Source: Ethanoligenens sp047722935
Lineage (GTDB): Bacteria; Bacillota; Clostridia; Oscillospirales; Ethanoligenentaceae
Direction of reading: 5' to 3'
Length of the DNA stretch: 43,912 nt
NCBI GenBank assembly: GCA_047722935.1
Contig: JBDNZS010000020.1
Location: 1 to 43,912, forward strand
The notes under the pieces were generated by a model. The model worked only from the letters and a program-made list of their open reading frames with translations. It was not told where the DNA came from and did not search any database. Positions within the stretch are counted from its first letter, which is position 1; every line of letters begins with the position of its first letter. The translations under genes and the position numbers were made by a program. Below, piece after piece: positions 1-7,646 of this stretch.

Positions 1-105
1 CATATATATAATACCCTTTTAAACCCCTCTTTTATGATTTTTCGTACAGTATTCTTCATACTTTGCCACTGTTCTACACAAGCTGTTCTTAAATAATAAA
101 AAGTC

Positions 106-134
106 TTGCGGATTTTCCAAAAATACTATATAAT
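106..134 (+). promoter_or_regulatory. Putative sigma-A promoter of modABC
   Basis: TTGCGG at 106-111 and TATAAT at 129-134 are spaced by 17 nt. The -10 is perfect and the -35 is weak. Transcription would start near 141 and leave a leader of about 165 nt before modA. The rest of 1-307 is AT-rich and I see no gene in it. Confidence 0.45.
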
Positions 135-247
135 ATTTTTCATACTAATTAAGCACTGATTTACACATGCAATATTCCATTTTGCCACTTTATATAACGT
201 ATTGATTAGACATCTATGCATTTGACAGGGCTTTCAGTGTTTAACGC

Positions 248-275
248 TGCAGGGTGCATATCTAAGTACCCTGCA
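248..275. promoter_or_regulatory. Inverted repeat in the modA leader
   Basis: TGCAGGGT (248-255) and ACCCTGCA (268-275) are perfect 8-bp arms. Two more pairs are possible inside (one G-U), leaving a short loop. It lies about 20 nt before the modA ribosome-binding site, so it could be an operator or an RNA hairpin acting on the transport operon. No U-tract follows, so it is not a classical terminator. No known molybdate operator or Moco riboswitch was recognised here. Confidence 0.4.
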
Positions 276-307
276 TCTTATCATCACATATTTAAAGGAG
301 AGTAAAA

Positions 308-1120
308 ATGAAAAAACGAAGTATTCTTAGTTTTATTGTGGCATCCGTTCTTATGGCCACAACATTGGCAAGCTGTTCGTCAGGCAACAACAACACCAGT
401 TCGGCATCTTCCGCCTCCAGTGAAAAAGCGGTTACCCTCACAGTATCAGCCGCTGCAAGTTTGACTGATGTTTTGAAAGATGTGGAAAACACCTACAAAA
501 AGACGCACGCTAATGTTTCTTTCACCAACACATTTGGCGCTTCGGGCACACTGCAGCAACAGATTCAAAATGGTGCGGACGCCGACATCTTTTTCTCCGC
601 TGCAGAATCCAACATGGACACTTTGGATAAAGCCGGGCTTTTAGTCAGCGACACCCGCAAAGACATCGTGGGCAATACCATAGAATTCATCATTCCCAAA
701 GACCAATCCCCCATTACTTCATTAAGTGAACTAAACTCCAGTCGGTTTAAACAAATCGCCATTGGCGACCCCGCTTCCGTTCCGGCAGGTAAATATGCAA
801 AACAGGTCCTGACCGAACAAAACATTTATGATTCCATCAGTTCCAAACTCGTACAAGGCACTGATGTGCGCTCCGTGCTCAACTATGTAGAAACCGGGAA
901 TGCCGAGGGCGGATTTGTTTTTGCGACTGACGCAAAATCGTCCAACAAGGTCAAATCCGGATTTTCGATTCCTGCCAGCTGGCAGCCCAAAATCAGCTAT
1001 CCAGCCGCTGTGGTGAAAGCCAGCAAAAGCCCCGATGCATCCAAATCCTTCCTGTCATATCTTTCTGCATCGGACGCACAAAAGATTTTTGAAAAATATG
1101 GGTTTACTAAAACGAAATAA
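308..1120 (+). CDS. modA: Molybdate ABC transporter substrate-binding lipoprotein
   Basis: This 270-aa protein should bind molybdate or tungstate outside the membrane and hand it to ModBC. The N-terminus is a lipoprotein signal peptide with a lipobox ending LASC near residue 23, followed by a Ser/Asn-rich linker. The mature part has family features: an early 'SAAASLTDVL' segment, 'FGASGTLQQQI', 'ADIFFSAAE' and a late 'GNAEGGFVFATDA'. The length is usual for ModA. AAAGGAG precedes the ATG by about 7 nt. modB and modC follow on the same strand, separated by a terminator-like hairpin, which would favour extra binding protein over permease. Molybdate as substrate is a family inference; tungstate cannot be excluded. 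Confidence 0.93.
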   Translation: MKKRSILSFIVASVLMATTLASCSSGNNNTSSASSASSEKAVTLTVSAAASLTDVLKDVENTYKKTHANVSFTNTFGASGTLQQQIQNGADADIFFSAAESNMDTLDKAGLLVSDTRKDIVGNTIEFIIPKDQSPITSLSELNSSRFKQIAIGDPASVPAGKYAKQVLTEQNIYDSISSKLVQGTDVRSVLNYVETGNAEGGFVFATDAKSSNKVKSGFSIPASWQPKISYPAAVVKASKSPDASKSFLSYLSASDAQKIFEKYGFTKTK

Positions 1121-1158
1121 TTTTTTCAATACAGATAGATTTCATACAATTCTATCTG

Positions 1159-1192
1159 AAAGCTGCCATGGCCACTTGGCTACGGCAGCTTT
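1159..1192 (+). terminator. Terminator-like hairpin between modA and modB
   Basis: AAAGCTGCC (1159-1167) and GGCAGCTTT (1184-1192) form a perfect 9-bp stem, and the right arm runs into a T-rich stretch. Sitting inside the operon, it probably gives partial termination or protects the modA mRNA 3' end, so that the binding protein is made in excess. Confidence 0.6.
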
Positions 1193-1237
1193 TCTATTAT
1201 ATTCCTCACCATCAATATAATAAAAGGAGATCACAAG

Positions 1238-1906
1238 ATGCACATGGATCTCTCTCCGGTTTGGATTTCATTAAAAACCGCCGCGCTTTCTACTGTAATT
1301 GTAAGTTTTTTAGGCATTTTTGCCGCCCGTTATATTGCTTTCCACTGCAAACACGGCAAAGCACTTATTGACGGATTGCTAAATTTACCTCTGGTATTGC
1401 CGCCGACCGTAGTCGGCTTTTTCCTTTTGGTTATATTTGGTGTACGCAGTCCCATTGGTTCTCTTTTGATGCATTGGGACATTAAAATTGTATTTTCATG
1501 GGGAGCAACGGTCATTGCCGCCTCCACTGTTTCTTTTCCTCTCATGTACAAGACTGTCCGCACTTCTTTTGAACTCATCGACACCAATCTCATGCGGGCA
1601 GGACGCACCTTGGGAAGCAGCGAAAGGGAAATCTTTATACGCATTGTACTACCACTCGCGTGGCCTGGCATCATCGGCGGATGTGTGCTGGCTTTTGCAC
1701 GGGCAATCGGTGAATTTGGCGCAACATTGATGATTGCAGGCAGCATTGCCGGCAAAACAGAAACCATCCCGGTCGCCATCTACATTGCCATGCAAAGCAA
1801 CGACATGCAGCGCGCCTACCTCTTGGTGGGCATCATTACCGCCATCTCTTTACTGACCACGTACACGCTCAACCGCTGGTTGATGTACAAACAAAAATAC
1901 AGATAA
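1238..1906 (+). CDS. modB: Molybdate ABC transporter permease
   Basis: This is a 222-aa hydrophobic inner-membrane permease with about five to six membrane segments. The cytoplasmic loop that contacts the ATPase is clear: 'RTLGSSEREIFIRIVLPLAWPG' in register, followed by 'ARAIGEFGATLMIAG', the EAA-type motif of ModB. The start at 1238 has AAAGGAG about 8 nt upstream; a second ATG lies two codons in. It stops 14 nt before modC, so the two are cotranscribed. Length is normal for ModB. Confidence 0.93.
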   Translation: MHMDLSPVWISLKTAALSTVIVSFLGIFAARYIAFHCKHGKALIDGLLNLPLVLPPTVVGFFLLVIFGVRSPIGSLLMHWDIKIVFSWGATVIAASTVSFPLMYKTVRTSFELIDTNLMRAGRTLGSSEREIFIRIVLPLAWPGIIGGCVLAFARAIGEFGATLMIAGSIAGKTETIPVAIYIAMQSNDMQRAYLLVGIITAISLLTTYTLNRWLMYKQKYR

Positions 1907-1920
1907 AGGAGGGCCACAGC

Positions 1921-2658
1921 ATGGCAATCAGCCTCGATATACACAAGCAGTTGGACAAATTCCGTCTTGATATCCACTTGCATACAGATGGAAAAAACAT
2001 ATGCCTGTTCGGCCCATCCGGCTCCGGAAAGACCATGACACTCAACTGCATTTCCGGTCTGGAAACCCCCGATGAGGGCTATATTCGTGTCAACGACATC
2101 GTTTATTACCACTCGGAAGAAAACCGCAACATTCCGACCGCGAAAAGAAAGATCGGCTATGTGTTACAGAATTACGCTCTTTTCCCACACTTGACAGTCT
2201 TCCAAAATATTCTTTTTGGTCTTCATCATTTGCCCAAAAAGGAGCGGATAGAACGGGGTATGCACTTTTTAGATATTATACACCTGGGTACATTGAAAGA
2301 TCGGTATCCCTCTCAATTATCGGGTGGTCAACAGCAACGCGTGGCACTTGCACGCTCCCTCATTCTTGATCCGGACATTCTATTGATGGATGAACCGTTT
2401 TCGGCACTGGACTATAACTTGAAAAAAGAACTGCGGGAGCAACTTCTTGCTATTCTCTCTCACTATAAAGGACAAACCGTGTTCGTTACCCACAACTTAG
2501 AAGAGGCTTACGATATCTGCGACAGTATCGCTGTCTATTCGCAAGGCCATATCATCGCTTTAGATAAAAAAACAGAAATTTTTCCAGAACCGCCGCGATT
2601 ACATGTATCAGTTGCACCCAAATATGCACATATGGCCGGTTTGCTGCAATCAGATTGA
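1921..2658 (+). CDS. modC: Molybdate ABC transporter ATP-binding protein, short form
   Basis: This 245-aa ATPase powers ModAB. Walker A is 'GPSGSGKTMT' near residue 36, the signature is 'LSGGQQQRVALARS' and Walker B is 'ILLMDEPFSALD'. Classical ModC proteins are about 350 aa with a C-terminal Mop/TOBE domain that binds molybdate; this one ends soon after the nucleotide-binding domain. It therefore probably lacks the regulatory domain, as several clostridial forms do. AAAGGAGGG precedes the ATG. It ends 5 nt from the stop of a convergent Ser-rich gene. Confidence 0.9.
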   Translation: MAISLDIHKQLDKFRLDIHLHTDGKNICLFGPSGSGKTMTLNCISGLETPDEGYIRVNDIVYYHSEENRNIPTAKRKIGYVLQNYALFPHLTVFQNILFGLHHLPKKERIERGMHFLDIIHLGTLKDRYPSQLSGGQQQRVALARSLILDPDILLMDEPFSALDYNLKKELREQLLAILSHYKGQTVFVTHNLEEAYDICDSIAVYSQGHIIALDKKTEIFPEPPRLHVSVAPKYAHMAGLLQSD

Positions 2659-2663
2659 CAATG

Positions 2664-3272
2664 TTAGGGCTCTGTCACGGAAGAAACACCTCTTGGCGAT
2701 GAGGACAATTCGCTTTTTAAAGAGGGCTGCGATGAAATCAAATCGGTTTTCTGACTGCTATTCAGGGATGGCCTTTCCACGGCAGATGAATTTATCCCGT
2801 TATCATCGGAAGAGGCAGGACCGGGCAAACCACTTGATTGTATGGATGTTTCCCGTCCAGGCGATGCGGGTACGGGGGGTGTAATCAAATGGGGCGCATC
2901 CGGTTCGGCCGCACTTGATGCTCTTCTGCTATACGCATGGCTTAATGCTGAAGCACCCCGTTTGCTGGAAACAGCCTCGGAGGTTGCGCTTTCTTTGCTA
3001 CTTTGTGCTGCTTCCGCACTTACTGGGTTGGCAGAATCGGATGTGCTTACCATTGCGGAAGAGACACCCAATGTGGTTCCAGGAACACTCGTCATATGAT
3101 ATGTCGGAATTCCTCTGATAAATTTGACAATGATTACTGACGCAAGCAAACAACAAACCGCCACAATCAATAGGGCCTGCCCCATTGGTTGCCTGATGAA
3201 ACGCCGCAACGGCATCCCTAATATAGTCAGTCCATGCCTGACAGCCGACCATATCTGCTTTATTTTTCGCAT
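2664..3272 (-). CDS. Ser-rich single-pass membrane protein, function unknown
   Basis: I do not recognise a family. The 202-aa product has a basic N-terminus (about 1-30), one transmembrane helix around residues 33-52 ('ALLIVAVCCLLASVIIV'), then about 145 residues of low-complexity Ser/Ala/Pro-rich sequence with no globular domain. It is probably an outward-facing stalk anchored at the membrane. The start has AAGGGA upstream. It is convergent with modC. Its plan (short basic tail, one helix, Ser-rich tail) matches the 159-aa protein at 15854, although I see no close sequence similarity. The composition and ribosome-binding site support a real gene; function is open. Confidence 0.6.
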   Translation of the reverse strand: MRKIKQIWSAVRHGLTILGMPLRRFIRQPMGQALLIVAVCCLLASVIIVKFIRGIPTYHMTSVPGTTLGVSSAMVSTSDSANPVSAEAAQSSKESATSEAVSSKRGASALSHAYSRRASSAAEPDAPHLITPPVPASPGRETSIQSSGLPGPASSDDNGINSSAVERPSLNSSQKTDLISSQPSLKSELSSSPRGVSSVTEP

Positions 3273-3394
3273 AAAACCATCCCTTGCTTATTCATGCACA
3301 CAATGGGAGTGAACTTTCTCCTTCAAATACAACAGGCACCGCCGCCACCGTTCTAATACGGTTTATGGACAGTGCCAATCCATGGTCTATCAGA

Positions 3395-3449
3395 TGAATC
3401 AAGCCGGTCAAAGACAGGAAGCTGTCTCCACTACAACCGGCTTGATTCA
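3395..3449. repeat. Nested palindrome, 14-bp perfect outer stem
   Basis: TGAATCAAGCCGGT (3395-3408) pairs perfectly with ACCGGCTTGATTCA (3436-3449). Inside the 27-nt loop is a second hairpin, GACAG (3413-3417) with CTGTC (3422-3426). It lacks a U-tract and is far from both neighbouring genes, so it may be a remnant of a small palindromic element or a structured RNA. Confidence 0.6.
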
Positions 3450-3662
3450 ATATGCCTCGGTTGACAATTGTGGTTCTGTACCGCTTATCACCACCCAGCA
3501 GCCGAGGGCTGGTGTAAAAAAGCCATCTGGGCAGCTTGTTCTGCCATCTTACCACTTCCTTTGCTTTAATCATCATCTTGAATCATAGAAAAATCGTCTC
3601 TCTGTCCAGTATATATGTGCTCCGTTTGCATTATGCAGTTTCCAGCAATTTACTTTCAACCA

Positions 3663-3691
3663 TGGACGGGTCTGCTGTTTGGGTGTATAAT
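3663..3691 (+). promoter_or_regulatory. Possible promoter of the MBL-fold gene
   Basis: TGGACG (3663-3668) and TATAAT (3686-3691) are 17 nt apart. The -10 is perfect and the -35 matches four of six positions. Transcription would begin about 100 nt before the start codon. Confidence 0.35.
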
Positions 3692-3795
3692 CCAACATGT
3701 GGGAGGACTGACTGTTTTGTCTTACCGCTTAAAATTATCGTATTACGCAAAAACTGTCACCCACAAGGCAAAAGACCTGTTGGAAAGGAAACCGT

Positions 3796-4563
3796 ATGAA
3801 AGCATTACAACAAAAAGCTGAAATCTGGTATTTGGGACACAGCAGTTTTGCTGTAAAAACCAACGCGCACTTTCTCATTTTCGATTACTATAATGATAAG
3901 CCCATCACCGTCACCCGCGGACTGGACGCAGGTGTCATTGAGCCGAAAGAACTCAAAGATACACCGGTGGTCGTGTTTTCCTCCCATCATCACGCGGATC
4001 ATTTTAACCGCTTGATCCTGAGTTGGATTGAACAGTTGCCTCAGATACAATATGTATTGTCCGACGATATCCACGCTGCTAAGGGGGCGCCAAATACGAC
4101 TGTCGTAGCGCCCGGCGCTCATTTGGAATTGGACGGCGGCGTGGCAGTAGAAACGCTTGCTTCCACTGACGAGGGGGTCGCATTTGTTGTGGAAACCGAC
4201 GGATTATCCATCTATCACGCCGGTGATCTCAACTGGTGGCACTGGGAAGGCGAACCCGACAAGGAAAATGAACAGATGGCTGCGCGGTATCAAAAGGAGA
4301 TTGAAAAGCTGCGTGGACGGCATTTCGACATCGCGTTTGTCCCGGTAGACCCGCGATTGGATAAGCAGTATCTCTGGGGCTTGTCTTATTTCATGCGCAC
4401 CGTCAACGCAGATATGGTGTTTCCTATGCATTTCTGGGAGGATTATCACATTTTTACACGGCTGCGGCAGGACCCGGATGCCGCCCGTTTCCGTGAACAT
4501 ATTCAGACAATCACGCGTCGTGGCCAGCATTTCCAATACCCGCGCGAGTCCAACAATCATTGA
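3796..4563 (+). CDS. Metallo-beta-lactamase-fold hydrolase (UlaG-like)
   Basis: This 255-aa protein belongs to the MBL-fold metal-dependent hydrolases. The metal-binding signature 'SSHHHADHFNRL' lies near residues 57-68; 'YHAGDLNWWH' supplies further ligands, and a late His appears in 'MVFPMHFWEDYHIF'. The N-terminal 'WYLGHSSFAVKTNAHFLIFDY' region, quoted here only to mark its first strands, is typical of UlaG-type members. AAAGGAAACCGT precedes the ATG. The gene stands alone and converges on the VOC gene across a large hairpin. Substrate is unknown; family membership is firm. Confidence 0.85.
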   Translation: MKALQQKAEIWYLGHSSFAVKTNAHFLIFDYYNDKPITVTRGLDAGVIEPKELKDTPVVVFSSHHHADHFNRLILSWIEQLPQIQYVLSDDIHAAKGAPNTTVVAPGAHLELDGGVAVETLASTDEGVAFVVETDGLSIYHAGDLNWWHWEGEPDKENEQMAARYQKEIEKLRGRHFDIAFVPVDPRLDKQYLWGLSYFMRTVNADMVFPMHFWEDYHIFTRLRQDPDAARFREHIQTITRRGQHFQYPRESNNH

Positions 4564-4575
4564 ACCTATTTATAA

Positions 4576-4616
4576 GCAGATCGCCCTTCCGCACCGGATG
4601 CGGAAGGGCGATCTGC
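4576..4616. terminator. 17-bp perfect hairpin between convergent genes
   Basis: GCAGATCGCCCTTCCGC (4576-4592) and its exact complement (4600-4616) enclose a 7-nt loop. It sits between the stops of the convergent MBL-fold and VOC genes. It lacks a clear T-run on either side, so it may end transcription both ways with a factor or stabilise 3' ends. Confidence 0.65.
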
Positions 4617-4639
4617 TGCGTTATATGGGCACCTTGCAG

Positions 4640-5002
4640 TTAGTCAAGAATCTCAAGCCAATACCCGTCTGGGTCTTCAATGAAATACAGATCCATGTCA
4701 CGATTCTCAAAACAGATGCAACCCATTTCCTGATGCAGCGCATAAGCAGCCTTTTTATCGGGCACCTCAAACGCGATATGCCATTCATTCTCACCCAGAT
4801 CATATTTCTGCGGGTGATCGCGCAGCCATGTCAATTCCAGCAGGTATTCGGTCTCACCATCACCCAGATAGACGATAGTGAAGCTGCCATCCGCCGCGCT
4901 TTTGCGGCTGATCTCTGTCAGACCCAACGCCTTTTCATAAAACGCAATGCTTTTATCTAAATCGGTCACATTGATATTGGTATGCAGAAACTGTGATTTC
5001 AT
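4640..5002 (-). CDS. VOC-superfamily protein (glyoxalase I-like)
   Basis: The 120-aa product is one vicinal-oxygen-chelate domain. It starts 'FLHTNINVTDLDKSIAFYEK', has a central His in 'NEWHIAFEVPDK', and ends 'YFIEDPDGYWLEILD', where the Glu would be a metal ligand. It resembles lactoylglutathione lyase, but such proteins have many substrates. I chose the start at 5002 because GAGGGAT lies 8 nt upstream; a longer frame reaching 5035 lacks a site. It follows the fabV-like gene by 38 nt on the same strand, so the two are probably cotranscribed and it may handle a reactive by-product. Confidence 0.82.
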   Translation of the reverse strand: MKSQFLHTNINVTDLDKSIAFYEKALGLTEISRKSAADGSFTIVYLGDGETEYLLELTWLRDHPQKYDLGENEWHIAFEVPDKKAAYALHQEMGCICFENRDMDLYFIEDPDGYWLEILD

Positions 5003-5040
5003 CAATAATCCCTCTCTATACAGGCGGTCAGACAATACGG

Positions 5041-6222
5041 TTACGATAGACTAGGGATATCTATCTGGATGTTCACATCTGCGGCATAATCGACACCGTC
5101 CACATCAAAACCAAACAACTGATAGAACTCCTGCCGATAACCGTCAATATCCGCATACGCCGGCAGGTCTTCATTGCTGATAGCTTCCCACGCGGTCATC
5201 ACTTTTTCCTGCACATCGGGAGACAGCTCCCAATCGTCCATCCGCAAAAATCCTTCCGCATCGGTAGGCGGTGTGGGCAAATATAGCTTTTGCGAAAGCA
5301 ACCGGAGCATCTGTTCGATACACCCCTCGTGTGTACCCTGTGCCTTCATGATCTTGAACAGAATGGATATGTAAAGCGGCACAACTGGAATCGCCGCGCT
5401 GGCCTGTGTGACCAGCGCTTTGTTGACAGAAATGTATGCGTGCCCGCCGATAGACGCCAAATCCCCGCCAATCTGCCGCGCGGCTTCAGCAAGGTCACGT
5501 TTGGCCAACCCTACCGTGCCGTCGTGATAGACCGGATAGGTCAATTGCGGCCCAATGTAGGAATAGGCCGTCGTCACCGCGTTTTCCGCAAGCACGTCGG
5601 CATCCCGCAGCGCTTTCATCCACCAGCGCCAGTCTTCCCCACCCATTACCTTAACAGTGCCGTCGATTTCTTCCTGCGTGGCAGGTTCGATGGTAGCGGT
5701 AGCTACTTCCATCTTGCTAACATCCAGCGATTTGCTGGTAAAGGTCTGCCCCACCGGTTTGAGTGCGGAAAAATAAGTTGTCTCCCCCACAGCGCGACGG
5801 GGAGAAGCCAGACTGTAAATAACCAAATCGACCTTCCCAAGGTCTTTGCGGATGATATCGATAACCTGCTGCTTGACAGCATCAGAAAAGGCATCGCCCA
5901 TCACGGTCTTGGCATATAGACCGTCTTCTTGTGCATAGCGTTCAAATGCGGCGGTATTATACCAGCCCGCAGTGGCGGTACGCGTGCGGGAGGCCGGACG
6001 CTCAAAGGCTACGCCCAGCGTGGATGCGCCCGCGCCAAATGCTGCCGCAATGCGTGTAGCCAGTCCGTAACCGGTCGAGCACCCAATGATCAGCGCTTTT
6101 TTCACACCAGTAAAATGTGGGTGCTTGCGGACATAATCAATCTGGCGCGCCACGTTGGCGGCGCAGCCCACAGGATGTGCCGTGGTGCATATAAATCCCC
6201 GAGTCTTCGGTTCCACTACCAT
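5041..6222 (-). CDS. fabV: FabV/Ter-type trans-2-enoyl-CoA (ACP) reductase, NADH-dependent
   Basis: This 393-aa enzyme belongs to the FabV/Ter family, which reduces trans-2-enoyl-CoA or enoyl-ACP with NADH. Signs are the start 'MVVEPKTRGFICTTAHPVGC', the nucleotide loop 'ALIIGCSTGYGLATRIAAAF' (about 44-63), and the catalytic pair Y232-x8-K241 in 'YPVYHDGTVGLAK'. The length is normal. In anaerobes Ter makes butyryl-CoA without electron bifurcation; in other bacteria FabV is the fatty-acid elongation reductase. The sequence cannot decide between these, and no fab or butyrate genes lie nearby. GAGGG precedes the ATG. Confidence 0.92.
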   Translation of the reverse strand: MVVEPKTRGFICTTAHPVGCAANVARQIDYVRKHPHFTGVKKALIIGCSTGYGLATRIAAAFGAGASTLGVAFERPASRTRTATAGWYNTAAFERYAQEDGLYAKTVMGDAFSDAVKQQVIDIIRKDLGKVDLVIYSLASPRRAVGETTYFSALKPVGQTFTSKSLDVSKMEVATATIEPATQEEIDGTVKVMGGEDWRWWMKALRDADVLAENAVTTAYSYIGPQLTYPVYHDGTVGLAKRDLAEAARQIGGDLASIGGHAYISVNKALVTQASAAIPVVPLYISILFKIMKAQGTHEGCIEQMLRLLSQKLYLPTPPTDAEGFLRMDDWELSPDVQEKVMTAWEAISNEDLPAYADIDGYRQEFYQLFGFDVDGVDYAADVNIQIDIPSLS

Positions 6223-6335
6223 GGTTTGCCCTCACTATCTTTATACTTCATTCAAAAAATTGCCAAATGGCTTATGACACCGCTGCCTGCGCCGCTTCAT
6301 ACAAATGATGTACGGCAAATGCAACTCCAATGCAT

Positions 6336-6842
6336 TTAGCGATAGACCACCAAATCAGCAAGCGGTTTACGTATCTTGCGGGTCTTTTCATCCGCCGGAT
6401 AGCCCAGTGGTGTAAATGCGAGCGGTTCCCAATTGGGTTCCAGTTGCAGCACTCTCGTAGCGGCAGCTGGGTCAAACGCGCCAATCCAGCAGGTACCAAG
6501 TCCCAGTTCGGATGCCTCCAGCACCAAATGGTCGAACACGATACCCACGTCCACCTCGCCATATGTCTTCTGGTCGCCCCTACGTTCCCAATCCGCACCT
6601 TTTACAAGTGCAATCCCCAAGATATACGGCGGCTGAACAAACCAGTCCTTGGCGTAAATCTGTTTGAGTTCTTCGTGGCGGCCTGCCGTCTTAATCACAA
6701 TAAGTTTGAACGCCTGCCGATTGGCGGCAGTAGGCGCTAGCCGAGCGGCTTCCAAAACCAGCTGCAACTTTTCGTGTTCCACCTCGTCCGGCTTATAAGC
6801 ACGCACTGCATATCGTTTTGTAAACAAATCTAACAACGCCAT
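6336..6842 (-). CDS. Nitroreductase-family flavoprotein
   Basis: This 168-aa protein is a small nitroreductase-like FMN oxidoreductase. It begins 'MALLDLFTKRYAVRAYKPDE', where the RYAVRAY segment is the usual FMN-phosphate contact. It has 'APTAANRQAFKLIVIK' for flavin binding and ends with a 'ELGLGTCWIGAFD' and 'LAFTPLGYPADE' region typical of the family. The start at 6842 was chosen because GGGAGGTC lies upstream; a start 18 nt earlier is possible. It has its own strong promoter with an inverted repeat, so it appears regulated separately from fabV downstream. The electron acceptor is unknown. Confidence 0.85.
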   Translation of the reverse strand: MALLDLFTKRYAVRAYKPDEVEHEKLQLVLEAARLAPTAANRQAFKLIVIKTAGRHEELKQIYAKDWFVQPPYILGIALVKGADWERRGDQKTYGEVDVGIVFDHLVLEASELGLGTCWIGAFDPAAATRVLQLEPNWEPLAFTPLGYPADEKTRKIRKPLADLVVYR

Positions 6843-6885
6843 CCTGCATCGACCTCCCAATGGGTTTGCTAATTCTTACATCTCT

Positions 6886-6914
6886 ACTGTAGCGCCTTGC
6901 TACAACCTTGTCAA
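6886..6914 (-). promoter_or_regulatory. Promoter with operator-like repeat for the nitroreductase gene
   Basis: On the minus strand TTGACA (6909-6914) and TACAGT (6886-6891) are 17 nt apart. TGTAGC-N5-GCTACA (6888-6904) is a perfect inverted repeat across the spacer and -10, the place for a repressor. The adjacent Rrf2 protein is a candidate, but the repeat does not match its own upstream repeat. Confidence 0.65.
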
Positions 6915-7019
6915 GAGTAAATGATGCCGTCCTGCTTTATGTAAAATAAAGCCATGCAATTCCCCGGCACTTCTGCGCTTTAAACGGATTCTTCCGTTGT
7001 TGCACAATCCCATTTCATA

Positions 7020-7054
7020 AAAAAACTCCGTCACGCGAAAATGCGTGCGAAGTT
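7020..7054 (-). terminator. Rho-independent terminator after the Rrf2 gene
   Basis: On the minus strand an AACTTCGCACGC arm pairs, with one bulge and one wobble, to GCGTGACGGAGTT and runs into six T residues. It ends the Rrf2 transcript about 75 nt after the stop codon and isolates it from the nitroreductase promoter. Confidence 0.7.
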
Positions 7055-7129
7055 AACCAATCCAGCCATCAAATATCTGCCGACTCCGGCTCTGCTCCAA
7101 AGGGCCAGCCGTACCCTAACAGACACAGC

Positions 7130-7558
7130 TCATTCGGATGCCGGTTCTTCCTGCATCCGAAGAATCTCTTCAAATGTTAAGTCTTCCAGATTGGCAAGCA
7201 ATTTGTCTTGTATCATTTGCAACGCACGATGAATATGGCAAGTAGAAGCGCGGCCAAGATTGCACTGCGAACTGTCACCAAGACACTTGTTCACACAAAT
7301 CGGCCCTTCCACCGCCTCAATCACTTCGCGCACCGAAATAGCGGACGGTGCTTTTTCAATAGCGTAACCGCCGCCGCTGCCGCGATAAGAGCGAATGATA
7401 TCTGCCGCCGCCATCTTCCGCAGCAACTTCAGCAGAAACCGCAGCGGGACGTTTTCTTTTTCAGAGATGACCCGCGCTTCCACCCGTTCGCCAATACCCC
7501 TATGATATAGGAAGATGATAACGCGCAGCGCATAATCGCTTTCCTGTGTGACTCTCAT
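7130..7558 (-). CDS. Rrf2-family transcriptional regulator with four Cys
   Basis: The 142-aa product has the Rrf2 winged helix at the N-terminus: 'MRVTQESDYALRVIIFL', a recognition region 'PLRFLLKLLRKM', and the wing 'SYRGSGGGYAIEKAP'. Four Cys (C88, C92, C99, C107) with a neighbouring His lie where IscR/NsrR-type members bind an Fe-S cluster, so it may sense iron-sulphur status, NO or oxygen. The start at 7558 has AGGGT upstream and fits the family; the longer frame to 7627 runs into the promoter. A perfect inverted pair TATACCC/GGGTATA around its promoter suggests autoregulation. Which signal it senses is unknown. Confidence 0.88.
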   Translation of the reverse strand: MRVTQESDYALRVIIFLYHRGIGERVEARVISEKENVPLRFLLKLLRKMAAADIIRSYRGSGGGYAIEKAPSAISVREVIEAVEGPICVNKCLGDSSQCNLGRASTCHIHRALQMIQDKLLANLEDLTFEEILRMQEEPASE

Positions 7559-7587
7559 TGGTACCCTGCCTTTACTGGACTTGAAAG

Positions 7588-7646
7588 TATACCCTTTAAG
7601 TGCACTTGCGATAATTAACAATATCACATCCGGGTATATTTGTCAA
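7588..7646 (-). promoter_or_regulatory. Rrf2 gene promoter with paired GGGTATA half-sites
   Basis: Minus-strand TTGACA (7641-7646) and TATTGT (7618-7623) are 17 nt apart. TATACCC (7588-7594) and GGGTATA (7632-7638) form an inverted pair, one half in the promoter spacer and one in the 5' leader. This suggests an autoregulatory operator, possibly with looping. Operator identity is inference. Confidence 0.6.

Larger units (their letters stand above)
3273..3795. other. Intergenic stretch with structured palindrome
   Basis: No convincing gene lies here. It contains a nested palindrome at 3395-3449 and a possible promoter for the next gene at 3663-3691 (TGGACG, 17 nt, TATAAT). A 94-codon minus-strand frame (3292-3576) crosses the palindrome but has no ribosome-binding site and no recognisable family. 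Confidence 0.5.

Noticed and set aside
191..199. TATATAACG as a ModE half-site
   Set aside because: Only one half is present, and such AT-rich 9-mers are expected by chance in this upstream region.
3292..3576. 94-codon minus-strand ORF
   Set aside because: No ribosome-binding site, no recognisable family, and it runs through a perfect palindrome, so it is more likely chance.
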